A stretch of 64,000 nucleotides of DNA. Origin: Bacteroidales bacterium UBA3743. Lineage in GTDB: Bacteria; Bacteroidota; Bacteroidia; Bacteroidales; Paludibacteraceae. The DNA is taken from the NCBI GenBank assembly GCA_002371265.1, contig DFGT01000031.1:124001-188000 (forward strand). The letters are read 5' to 3'. The notes beneath the pieces were generated by a model that saw only the letters and a program-made list of their open reading frames with translations, had not been told where the DNA came from and did no database searches. Positions within the stretch are counted from its first letter, which is position 1. The number at the start of each line of letters is the position of its first letter. Made by a program: the position numbers and the translations under genes. Shown piece after piece: positions 44,575-52,147 of this stretch.

Positions 44575-45247
44575 AATCATTTTGCATTCCGCATTTTGAA
44601 TTTAGCATTTTTCTAAGCATCTCCATAGTCTCATCCGTATTAGCGATGACGACGCTATCCCATCCATATCGGATAGCCATATCCACATTGTCGCGGCTAT
44701 CGTCGAAAAAGATGATATCACTGCCACAGAATCCAAATTTTTTGTGGATGCTCTGCCCCACCGTCTCAAAAATCTTTGGCTCTGGCTTTTTAAGATGAAG
44801 CTCATGAGATAAATAAAGGGCATCAAAATAATCATGGATATCACGTCCTGCCACCTGACAAAAATGATTCTGCATCACATTGTCGATATGCGGTTGGTTG
44901 ACGTTGCTGAGCATACACACCGTCTTGCCAAACTCATGGCGGAGCCGGTAAATCATATTAAGCAAGTCGACGGGAGTCTCGCCAATCATCGAATTCCAAG
45001 CGTCTACAATATCCTTGCCTAAAATCCTTTTGCTCGACAAAACAGCCAATTCATCGCAGAATTTCTCCACAGAAATCAATCCATACTCCAAAGCTCCGAA
45101 AGGACCATCTTGCGAACTATTGCCAATCATAGCCGCCGCATCCTCTATTCCAAGCAAACGGAATTTCTCCACACACTCCTTGCGATAAAGGCTCACAAGC
45201 ACCATGCCAAGGTCGAAAACAAAGACCTTATGATCTAATATGTTCAT
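44573..45247 (-). CDS. HAD-superfamily phosphatase (YihX-like)
   Basis: 224 residues from the ATG at 45247. Upstream in-frame ATGs would run into the divergent ychF promoter and add a non-family extension. Motif I is VFVFDLGMVLV (nucleophile Asp; the second Asp position is Gly, as in YihX-type members), motif II lies in MLSNVN, motif III Lys in LKKPEPKIFE, and motif IV is IIFFDDSRDNV. Small-molecule phosphatase, possibly on sugar phosphates or FMN; substrate not assignable. Confidence 0.87.
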   Translation of the reverse strand: MNILDHKVFVFDLGMVLVSLYRKECVEKFRLLGIEDAAAMIGNSSQDGPFGALEYGLISVEKFCDELAVLSSKRILGKDIVDAWNSMIGETPVDLLNMIYRLRHEFGKTVCMLSNVNQPHIDNVMQNHFCQVAGRDIHDYFDALYLSHELHLKKPEPKIFETVGQSIHKKFGFCGSDIIFFDDSRDNVDMAIRYGWDSVVIANTDETMEMLRKMLNSKCGMQND

Positions 45248-45325
45248 ACACAAATGTTGTTTCTTGAGATGTGACACCATCACGTCTTTACAATTTCTCC
45301 GCAAATTTATAATTACCGCCACATT

Positions 45326-45355
45326 TTCGCAAATCGACAATTTTGATTACTTTTG
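45326..45355 (+). promoter_or_regulatory. Promoter of ychF
   Basis: TTCG (45326-45329), 18-bp spacer, TACTTTTG (45348-45355), an exact TAnnTTTG box, 38 bp before the start codon. Confidence 0.7.
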
Positions 45356-45392
45356 CGAAAACTTTTGTAAAAAACTAAAAAGATTATATAAA

Positions 45393-46493
45393 ATGGCACT
45401 TCAATGCGGTATTGTCGGCTTGCCAAATGTAGGCAAATCGACTCTTTTCAACTGCTTGTCGAACGCAAAGGCACAGGCAGCAAACTTTCCATTCTGTACT
45501 ATCGAACCTAACGTCGGAGTCATTACTGTACCAGATGATCGTTTGGTGACTTTGGAAAACCTTGTTCACCCGCAGCGTGTTGTCCCTACAACAGTTGAAA
45601 TCGTAGACATCGCCGGATTGGTGAAGGGAGCAAGTAAAGGAGAAGGACTTGGAAACAAGTTTTTGGCAAATATCCGTGAGACAGACGCTATCCTACACGT
45701 TCTTCGCTGCTTCGACAACGACAATGTCACTCACGTAGACGGAAGTGTAGATCCAGTGCGCGACAAGGAGATCATCGACACTGAGCTTCAGCTTAAGGAT
45801 CTTGAGACTGTAGAGAGCCGATTGACAAAGCTTAAAAAGCAGGCCCAGACAGGAGGAGACAAAGTAGCGAAAGCAACATGTGAAGTGCTTGAAAAATATA
45901 GGGCCACATTGCTTGAGGGAAGATCAGCAAGAGCAACAGAGCTTACAAAAGAGGAGAAAGAGTTGGTAAAAGACTTGTATCTTCTAACAACAAAGCCTGT
46001 CTTGTATGTTTGCAATGTGGACGAAGAAAGCGCGGTAAACGGAAACAAGTATACTGAGGCTGTGAAAGAGGCTATCAAAGACGAAAATGCAGAGATGCTT
46101 ATCGTTGCCGCAGCGACAGAGGCAGACATCAACGAACTTGAGACATTTGAGGAGCGTCAGGAGTTTCTTGAAGCAGCAGGATTGAAAGAATCTGGTGTTG
46201 TTCGTTTGATCAAGTCGGCATACAAGCTTTTGGATCTTCAGACATACTTCACAGCAGGAGTACAGGAGGTAAGAGCATGGACATTCATTCGTGGATCAAA
46301 AGCCCCACAATGTGCAGGAATCATCCACTCAGATTTTGAGAAAGGATTTATCCGTGCTGAGGTCATCAAGTACGACGATTTCGTAGCTCTTGGAAGCGAG
46401 GCTGCATGTCGTGAGGCTGGCAAGATTTCAATCGAAGGAAAAGAATATGTCTGCCAAGATGGTGATTTGATGCACTTTAGATTCAATGTGTAA
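45393..46493 (+). CDS. ychF: Ribosome-binding ATPase YchF (OLA1/Obg family)
   Basis: 366 residues from ATG 45393. The N-terminus MALQCGIVGLPNVGKSTLFN is exactly that of the family, so the 51 codons open upstream are ignored. P-loop GLPNVGKST, switch region and DIAGLVKGASKGEGLGNKFL are canonical. The base-specificity NKxD motif is replaced by CNVDEE, which explains the ATP preference of this family. A coiled-coil insert spans about 130-200 and a C-terminal TGS domain carries VRAWTFIRGSKAPQCAGIIHSDFE. It associates with ribosomes; it is a conserved housekeeping gene. Confidence 0.97.
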   Translation: MALQCGIVGLPNVGKSTLFNCLSNAKAQAANFPFCTIEPNVGVITVPDDRLVTLENLVHPQRVVPTTVEIVDIAGLVKGASKGEGLGNKFLANIRETDAILHVLRCFDNDNVTHVDGSVDPVRDKEIIDTELQLKDLETVESRLTKLKKQAQTGGDKVAKATCEVLEKYRATLLEGRSARATELTKEEKELVKDLYLLTTKPVLYVCNVDEESAVNGNKYTEAVKEAIKDENAEMLIVAAATEADINELETFEERQEFLEAAGLKESGVVRLIKSAYKLLDLQTYFTAGVQEVRAWTFIRGSKAPQCAGIIHSDFEKGFIRAEVIKYDDFVALGSEAACREAGKISIEGKEYVCQDGDLMHFRFNV

Positions 46494-46532
46494 ATAAAAT
46501 ACAAGTCGTCAGCATAAAAAATTAAGGAAATT

Positions 46533-46564
46533 TTTGGTTTTGAAACAAAAGTTTCCTACTTTTG
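46533..46564 (+). promoter_or_regulatory. Promoter of the tRNA gene
   Basis: TTTG (46533-46536), 20-bp spacer, TACTTTTG (46557-46564). Spacing and both boxes fit the Bacteroidota consensus. The tRNA starts 40 bp downstream of the -7 box. Confidence 0.75.
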
Positions 46565-46603
46565 CACTCGATTTCAAAAACTGACTTTTCAATAGTTGGT
46601 TTC

Positions 46604-46677
46604 GGGCCTATAGCTCAGTTGGTTAGAGCAACGGACTCATAACCCGTGGGTCACTGGTTCAAGCCCAGTTGGGCCCA
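46604..46677 (+). tRNA. tRNA with anticodon CAT (elongator Met or lysidine-modified Ile2)
   Basis: 74 nt cloverleaf: acceptor GGGCCTA / TGGGCCC with discriminator A, D-arm GCTC/GAGC, anticodon loop CTCATAA, T-arm ACTGG-TTCAAGC-CCAGT. The anticodon stem has an A-C closing mismatch (ACGGA / CCCGT). CCA is not encoded. Pairs C4-G69 and C5-G68 and the GGTC-ACTGGTTCAAG segment resemble tRNA-Ile2, whose C34 is converted to lysidine by TilS, but elongator Met is equally possible. No initiator features (it has a normal first base pair). Confidence 0.93.
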
Positions 46678-46689
46678 CCCACGATCAAG

Positions 46690-46717
46690 GAGACGCGAAC
46701 AATCGCGTCTCTTTTTT
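46690..46717 (+). terminator. Intrinsic terminator of the tRNA
   Basis: Nine-base perfect stem GAGACGCGA / TCGCGTCTC, loop ACAA, followed by TTTTTT. Confidence 0.93.
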
Positions 46718-46749
46718 ATTATACTAAAGGTTAAGACGAGAATAAATAA

Positions 46750-46900
46750 GAGGATTGTCAAGGTCGGGACGTCCTAACCCCTCCTCTCTATTGCGAACCG
46801 AAGGCGAGTATATATAAAACCAAAGAGAATAGAAATTTCCAGATAAAGTCTACAACTTTTGTGAGGGAATGAGAGGAAAATCAATCATAATACAAGATAG
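46750..46900 (+). repeat. Dispersed intergenic repeat, diverged copy without visible ends
   Basis: Core GAGGATTGTCAAGGTCGGGACGTCCTAACCCC (46750-46781), then GCGAACCGAAGGCGAG, AAAACCAAAGAGAATAG and a GAGAGGAAAATCAATC tail, in the same order as the complete copies at 49185 and 56121. The terminal inverted repeats are not recognisable. It fills much of the 421-bp gap between the tRNA and the DUF1573 gene. Confidence 0.7.
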
Positions 46901-47025
46901 AACCCCAATCATCATTCTTTTACTTAACCTAAGCACTTGGCTCTTAGAGGCAAATATTCCTATAACAAAAATTAGAATTTAAACCTAAAAAATGTTATTT
47001 GCGAGTGTTTTTCTATATTGATTAC

Positions 47026-47056
47026 TTGTTATAAGAGCAAAAGACTATTATATTTG
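47026..47056 (+). promoter_or_regulatory. Promoter of the DUF1573 gene
   Basis: TTG (47026-47028), 20-bp spacer, TATATTTG (47049-47056), 42 bp before the start codon. Confidence 0.65.
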
Positions 47057-47098
47057 CATTAGAGAACGGATTTATTAATATTCTAATAAAATAGAAGT

Positions 47099-47497
47099 AT
47101 GAAAAGACTAATTATTACTTTATGCACAGCTTTGATGGCAGCAGTTTCATTTGCAGCCGGTGCTGGTATAAAGTTCGACGAAATAGTACACAATTTTGGC
47201 ACATTTGATGAGTCAAAAGGAAAAGTAACTTGCGAATTCAAGTTTACTAACACAGGCTCTGCGCCATTGGTACTACAAGAAGTAAAGGCTAGTTGTGGCT
47301 GTACAACTCCAGAGTGGACAAAGACTCCAGTCGCACCAGGCAAGACAGGTGTTGTCAAAGCAACATACAACGCAACTGGTCGTCCAGGTGCTTTCAACAA
47401 GACTATCACAGTCAAGTCTAACGCTGGTGAAACTAAACTTACCATCAAAGGTGAGGTCTCTAACGGGAAGAAAGCTCCAGTAGGAGAAGACTTATAA
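47099..47497 (+). CDS. DUF1573 exported protein
   Basis: 132 residues. Signal peptide 1-20 (ending SFAAG). The rest is one DUF1573 domain, an Ig-like/ASH-type beta-sandwich: FDEIVHNFGTFDESKGKVTCEFKFTNTG, VKASCGCTTPEW with the characteristic CGC, and VAPGKTGVVKATYNATGRPG. Small single-domain members are widespread in Bacteroidota, probably periplasmic, and of unknown function. It has its own promoter and terminator, so it is a monocistronic gene. Confidence 0.92.
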   Translation: MKRLIITLCTALMAAVSFAAGAGIKFDEIVHNFGTFDESKGKVTCEFKFTNTGSAPLVLQEVKASCGCTTPEWTKTPVAPGKTGVVKATYNATGRPGAFNKTITVKSNAGETKLTIKGEVSNGKKAPVGEDL

Positions 47498-47527
47498 GAG
47501 TTTGTATATAATATATTAAACACAGGA

Positions 47528-47556
47528 GGGGTTCATGATTGTTCATGAACCCCTTT
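47528..47556 (+). terminator. Intrinsic terminator of the DUF1573 gene
   Basis: Eleven-base perfect stem GGGGTTCATGA / TCATGAACCCC with loop TTGT, followed by TTTATTT. Confidence 0.88.
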
Positions 47557-47686
47557 ATTTGTGTTCTGTTGGAAGCCAATATATATTAATTTAAGTATTT
47601 ATAAATAAATTGATTACATTATTTATTCTTTCCAAAACCTTAAGCTTTTTTAACATCTTTTTCTGCTGATTTGAAAATCTTTGATT

Positions 47687-47694
47687 TACTTTTG
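47687..47694 (+). promoter_or_regulatory. -7 box for the coupled gene pair at 47720
   Basis: TACTTTTG, exact TAnnTTTG match, 25 bp before ATG 47720. Several TTTG/TTTC sequences upstream could be the -33 box. Confidence 0.5.
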
Positions 47695-47719
47695 CTCTAG
47701 AATCAAAAAATTAAAGATT

Positions 47720-48319
47720 ATGGAAACACTTAAAGATCTGTTATCAAAACTTAATGCTACTTCTTCCGAGGATGATATTAAAAAAGTATTTGAAGATATT
47801 GCTGAGATTCTTTTATTCAATAGTCATATTAAAACAACGACTTGCAATTATAGAATATTGGAAATAGAATTCTATTTTTGGAATAAAAATCATAAAGATG
47901 ACGTAACTATCAAGCGAAATGAAAATGGCGAACCCGGTATGTGGTGGTTACACGATTATGGTGTAGACTTATCACTTAAATGCAATATAGATAATGGAAA
48001 AGAAGAAGACTCTTTTTATGGTGGAATACTTATTAGAAGCATAGGTAAACTGAATCAAGAAAACGAAATTTGCGATTCTATAATCTTTGGTCCCAGAAAA
48101 TGCTGTTGGGAATTATTTTATTCGTCGGCTCTAGAAGGCAATATTTCCCCACAAATCATTCAAAATAAGGAAGGTCAAGAATTTTATGGTGACAAAGGAA
48201 CGACAACACGCTATATCACAGGAAAACACAAAGGTATTGAAGGCAACTACCGATTTTATGTAAAAGAAATACAACAAAAAGTAGAATCAAGTTATAGAAA
48301 AGCATCCCCATGGGAATAA
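47720..48319 (+). CDS. Uncharacterised protein, possible relative of 3-methyladenine DNA glycosylase (AAG/MPG fold)
   Basis: 199 residues from ATG 47720; a 13-codon upstream extension would cover the promoter. I do not recognise it with certainty. The order of conserved-looking blocks parallels the AAG family: ILEIEFYFWNKNHKDD (compare ETEAY...H), KRNENGEPGMWWLHDYGVDLSLKC (compare RN..MFG.PG..YVYF.YG.H...N) and GGILIRSI (compare AVLIRA.EP). The catalytic Glu may be one of those in EIEFY. Its last 10 bases overlap the next gene, so the two are translationally coupled. Enzyme activity is unproven. Confidence 0.6.
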   Translation: METLKDLLSKLNATSSEDDIKKVFEDIAEILLFNSHIKTTTCNYRILEIEFYFWNKNHKDDVTIKRNENGEPGMWWLHDYGVDLSLKCNIDNGKEEDSFYGGILIRSIGKLNQENEICDSIIFGPRKCCWELFYSSALEGNISPQIIQNKEGQEFYGDKGTTTRYITGKHKGIEGNYRFYVKEIQQKVESSYRKASPWE

Positions 48320-49182
48320 ATAATATCACTATGACCACCAATATACAAACCCATACAGTATTCTTCTCGGATTTGTTGCCGAAAAAATATCCAATATTAT
48401 ATAAAAACATTGATAAAATTCTCAGTGACCACAAAATAGACCATCGTCTTCTTACAAACACTAAAGACATCTGGTGTCGTGATTATATGCCAATACAAAC
48501 AGAATCTGGCAAATTCATTCAGTTCACCTACAATCCAAGCTATCTGAAAGGCAAAAAGGAATGGGAGGAATCCCGCTCCGATGTAAAAGAAATTTGCAAG
48601 TTGAACAACATCGAAGCCACATATTCAAATATAAACTTAGATGGTGGCAATGTTCTTATCTGTGAAGGTCGAGCAATACTAACGGATAGAATTTTTGATG
48701 AAAATCCAAGTTATGAGAAAGAGACTCTAATAAATGAATTGTCCAAATTGCTGGAATGTGAAATTATAATAATTCCTTCCATAAAAACAGATTATACAGG
48801 ACACGCAGATGGTATGGTTAGATTTGTGGATAAAAACACTATTTTAGGAAACAAATTGTCCGACGAATACCAATACATTCAAAAGGGGATGCAAAATGTC
48901 ATCAAGCGATATGGTCTAAAATATATCGACGTTCCATTCTTCATCAACAAAAAAGATCCAAAGCACCCAGACAGTGCTATCGGGATATATGTGAATTATT
49001 TGGAAGTCAATAATTTAATCGTATTGCCGATCTTCGATAGAGAAGAAGACAAACAAGTTGTTGACATTATTCAAAAGACGTTTCCAAACAAACACATCGA
49101 AACAATCAACTATAATGATATCGCACAAGAAGGAGGTCTGTTGAATTGCACTACATGGGTTGTGAAAAATATCCACGCATAA
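48310..49182 (+). CDS. Agmatine-deiminase-family protein (peptidyl-arginine/agmatine deiminase fold)
   Basis: 290 residues; ATG 48331 is an alternative start. The guanidine-modifying-enzyme catalytic set is present: Trp-Cys-Arg-Asp in DIWCRDYMPI, LDGGNVLI, TGHADGMVRF (His-Ala-Asp) and nucleophile Cys in GGLLNCTTW near the C-terminus. Classical agmatine deiminases are about 350-370 residues, so this is a short member and the substrate is open. No carbamoylputrescine amidase gene lies nearby. The upstream gene overlaps it. A MITE-like element begins directly after the stop codon. Confidence 0.85.
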   Translation: MGINNITMTTNIQTHTVFFSDLLPKKYPILYKNIDKILSDHKIDHRLLTNTKDIWCRDYMPIQTESGKFIQFTYNPSYLKGKKEWEESRSDVKEICKLNNIEATYSNINLDGGNVLICEGRAILTDRIFDENPSYEKETLINELSKLLECEIIIIPSIKTDYTGHADGMVRFVDKNTILGNKLSDEYQYIQKGMQNVIKRYGLKYIDVPFFINKKDPKHPDSAIGIYVNYLEVNNLIVLPIFDREEDKQVVDIIQKTFPNKHIETINYNDIAQEGGLLNCTTWVVKNIHA

Positions 49183-49184
49183 AT

Positions 49185-49411
49185 AACGTGAATTCGACGA
49201 ATTTAAAAATAGAAGAAAATGACAGTTGAAGTGTCATAAACGAGGATTGTTAAGGGCGGAACGCCCTAACCCTTCCCCACGTGCGAGCCGTAGGCGAGCA
49301 CAAAAAAATTAATAAAGCCACAGAGAATTAAAGTTTACAGAGAAAAAGAGATGAGAATCCAATCAGAAAGTGGAATATGATCAGCAGATTACAATTCATC
49401 GAACTCACGTT
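49185..49411 (+). mobile_element. MITE-like element, complete copy B (227 bp)
   Basis: Terminal inverted repeats: left AACGTGAATTCGACGAATT (49185-49203), right the inverse of AACGTGAGTTCGATGAATT (49393-49411); 17 of 19 positions match. Both sides are flanked by AAAT (49181-49184 and 49412-49415), a 4-bp target duplication that includes the last bases of the deiminase stop codon. The interior has no coding capacity but holds the core GAGGATTGTTAAGGGCGGAA followed by CGCCCTAACCC, GCGAGCCGTAGGCGAGC and an AAGCCACAGAGAATT tail. See the second complete copy at 56121. Confidence 0.75.
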
Positions 49412-49500
49412 AAATAGATGAATATAGTTTAACAATATGAATCAGTATTTGTTTTTATGATTACGTTTCAAAGAAACCGTGTGAATAAAATTCTATAATT

Positions 49501-49532
49501 AAAAATAAGAGACGCCACAATATGACGTCTCT
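49501..49532 (-). terminator. Terminator of the M3 peptidase gene
   Basis: Stem GAGACG / CGTCTC (49509-49514, 49526-49531). On the minus strand it is followed by TTATTTTT. Between it and the gene end is an AT-rich TGCATTATGCATTTATAATT segment related to the repeats at 785-815. Confidence 0.6.
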
Positions 49533-49565
49533 ACAATTCTGCATTATGCATTTATAATTTAGCAT

Positions 49566-51674
49566 TTACTTCACTCCGTTTCTCTTCAACAGAGCGTCGA
49601 TAGTTGGTTCCTGACCACGGAATCTCTTATAAAGCGTCATCGGATGCTCGCTGCCGCCCTTTTCCAACACTTCACGACGGAATCTCTCCGCTGTCTGCTG
49701 GTTGAAGATTCCTTCTGCCTGGAATACCGCAAACGCATCAGCATCAAGCACTTCCGCCCATTTGTAACCGTAGTAGCCGGCTGAATATCCTCCTGAGAAG
49801 ATATGTGTGAAGTTGGCGCTCATTAATGCCGACGGTACTGAGTTCAACAACTGTGTCTTCGCCCATGCCTGCTCCTCAAACTGCTTAACATCTCCCGTGT
49901 ATGGAGTCTCAAGTGTATGCCATGCCATATCAAGATAACCAAACGATAGCTGACGCAATGTGAAATAACCAGTGTTGAAATTAGCAGCACGACGAATCTT
50001 CTCAATCAACTCTGCAGGAATCTTCTCTCCCGTCTTATAATGTTTCGCGAACGAATCAAGATACTCTTTTTCAAGAGCCCAGTTTTCCATCAACTGTGAT
50101 GGCAACTCCACGAAATCCCTATATACATTTGTTCCAGACAATGATGCGAAACGCGAGTTGGCAACCATTCCGTGGATTGAATGTCCGAATTCATGAAGGA
50201 ATGTTGTAAGCTCATCAAATGTCAATAGCGACGGCTCATTCTCCGTTGGACGGGAGAAATTCATCACGATTGAGATATGCGGACGGGAATTAGTACCGTC
50301 TTTCTCTATCCACTGTGGTTTGAATTCTGTCATCCACGCTCCTCCACTCTTTCCTTCACGCGGATGGAAATCTGTGTAAAGCACAGCAAGATATTTGCCA
50401 TCCTTGTCGATCACATCAAAAGCCTCGACCTCAGGATGATAAACCTCTATCTTGTCGTTTTTCACGAATTGCAATCCATACAATCGCGTCGCCAAACCAA
50501 ACACTCCCTTCTTTACATTTTCAAGTTCAAGATACGGTTTGATCTGCTCATCGTTGATTGCATACTCCTTCTCACGCAATTTCTCAGAATAGTAGCTCCA
50601 ATCCCATGGCTGGAAATCTGTCTTTGCCACAGGAATTGAATATGAAGCGGCAAAATCCTTCACAGCCTCAACCTCCTTCAACGCTGTCGGTTTATATGCT
50701 GCAAGAAGTTCCTCCAACAATTTATATACGTTATCTTTATTCTCAGCCATGCGGTGACGCAATATTTTGTCGGCATGACACTTATAGCCAAGCAAATTTG
50801 CTATTTTAAGACGTGTCTCCGCGATTTTTCTGAGGACTTCAATATTGTTGCTGTCGCCAGATGTAGAACGAGAGTTGTAGGCTAAATAAATCGTCTTTCT
50901 CAATTCACGGTTGTCGGCATATTTCATGAATGGCACATACGACGGTGCTTTCAACGTGAATACATATCCGTCGAAATTCTCTTTCTTAGCATCCTCTTTC
51001 GCAGCATCCAAGATAGCCTGAGGAAGACCCGTCAATTGAGACGCGTCCGCAACCTTCAGTTTATACTCATTTGTGGATTTCAACACATTCTGCTGAAACT
51101 GCAATGTAAGTGTCGAAAGTTGTTTGCTGAGTTCCGAAAATTCCTTCTGCTTGTCTGCAGGAAGAGTGGCTCCCATGTTTTCAAACGACTCGTATGTATC
51201 CTCAAGCAGTTTTTTTTCCTCTATGGAAAGATTAAGAGACTCTTTCTTATCATATACAGCTTTAACACGTGCGAAAAGGATGGTATCCTGATAAATGACG
51301 TTGGTATGTTCCGTCTCCTCAGGAGATATTTCACCAGCGATATTGTCCATTTCATCGTTGGTTTCCGCGCTCAACAGGTTATAGAAACAATATTGTATTC
51401 TCGACAGCATGTCGCCCGATTCCTCCAAAGCGACAATAGTGTTTTCAAAAGTAGGTGCTTCTGGATTATTCTTTATCTTTTCGATCTCCTTGTTGTGCTC
51501 TTTCATTGCAAGTCGCATAGCCTGAAGATATTCAGACGTAGGATATTGGGAAAATTTCAATGTCTGGTGAGGAGTGTCGAACACTGTCCACTTTTTGATC
51601 AATTCATTCTCATTTACTTGTGCAGTCATAACAAACCAATTTAATAACAATATAATACTAAGTAAATTTTTCAT
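49566..51674 (-). CDS. dcp: M3-family peptidyl-dipeptidase (Dcp type), exported
   Basis: 702 residues, typical for Dcp/oligopeptidase A. Signal peptide 1-19 (MKNLLSIILLLNWFVMTAQ) places it in the periplasm. The zinc site is HEFGH at residues 494-498 with the third ligand Glu in the following NVYRDFVELPSQLMENWA helix. It removes dipeptides from the C-terminus of peptides. It stands alone, with its own terminator downstream. Confidence 0.94.
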   Translation of the reverse strand: MKNLLSIILLLNWFVMTAQVNENELIKKWTVFDTPHQTLKFSQYPTSEYLQAMRLAMKEHNKEIEKIKNNPEAPTFENTIVALEESGDMLSRIQYCFYNLLSAETNDEMDNIAGEISPEETEHTNVIYQDTILFARVKAVYDKKESLNLSIEEKKLLEDTYESFENMGATLPADKQKEFSELSKQLSTLTLQFQQNVLKSTNEYKLKVADASQLTGLPQAILDAAKEDAKKENFDGYVFTLKAPSYVPFMKYADNRELRKTIYLAYNSRSTSGDSNNIEVLRKIAETRLKIANLLGYKCHADKILRHRMAENKDNVYKLLEELLAAYKPTALKEVEAVKDFAASYSIPVAKTDFQPWDWSYYSEKLREKEYAINDEQIKPYLELENVKKGVFGLATRLYGLQFVKNDKIEVYHPEVEAFDVIDKDGKYLAVLYTDFHPREGKSGGAWMTEFKPQWIEKDGTNSRPHISIVMNFSRPTENEPSLLTFDELTTFLHEFGHSIHGMVANSRFASLSGTNVYRDFVELPSQLMENWALEKEYLDSFAKHYKTGEKIPAELIEKIRRAANFNTGYFTLRQLSFGYLDMAWHTLETPYTGDVKQFEEQAWAKTQLLNSVPSALMSANFTHIFSGGYSAGYYGYKWAEVLDADAFAVFQAEGIFNQQTAERFRREVLEKGGSEHPMTLYKRFRGQEPTIDALLKRNGVK

Positions 51675-51750
51675 AGAGCTTGTCTGATGAAATGTCTGAT
51701 TTTATCTTTTACAATAGGAAAGACACATGGTCTGCCCTACAACGTTACCG

Positions 51751-52128
51751 TTATTTTTTTTCAATAATAACAAGAGACGTGGAACGGACGGCATTGTCAC
51801 CGACAGAATAATGGACCTCTTTCACTATTCCTTTGACAGGAGAAAAGATTCTGTTATACATCTTCATTGCCTCAATCGTAGCCAACACGTCGCCCTTCTT
51901 TATTTTTGTGCCGACGGGAATAATATCTATCACTTTGCCTGCGATGGGTGGGAAAACCTCATACTCATCCCTCTGATTTCTTCTATGCGCATCATTGAAT
52001 CCATATCCATGGTCATCCATAAACTCATCATCATAATGGGTCTCCTCCACGGTGAGTGAGATTTCTTCATTATCACGAACAAATGTCTTGTAGATGATTC
52101 CGTCTATCTCTATTTCTATCTGCTTCAT
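51751..52128 (-). CDS. Biotin carboxyl-carrier protein of an acyl-CoA carboxylase/decarboxylase
   Basis: 125 residues. The biotinylation motif is EAMKM with the target Lys at residue 89, 36 residues from the C-terminus as usual. An N-terminal extension of about 50 residues and a GKVIDIIPVGTKIKKGDVLATIEAMKM lipoyl/biotinyl fold follow. It lies 19 bp after the carboxyltransferase gene, so it forms the gamma-type subunit of a methylmalonyl-CoA decarboxylase or propionyl-CoA carboxylase. Confidence 0.92.
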   Translation of the reverse strand: MKQIEIEIDGIIYKTFVRDNEEISLTVEETHYDDEFMDDHGYGFNDAHRRNQRDEYEVFPPIAGKVIDIIPVGTKIKKGDVLATIEAMKMYNRIFSPVKGIVKEVHYSVGDNAVRSTSLVIIEKK

Positions 52129-52147
52129 AAAAACCTAACTTATATAA

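Noticed and set aside
45240..45392. N-terminal extension of YchF
   Set aside because: It covers the TACTTTTG promoter and is not found in the family; true start at 45393.
46784..46860. Small RNA gene after the tRNA
   Set aside because: The segment is part of the dispersed repeat; no promoter box of its own was found.
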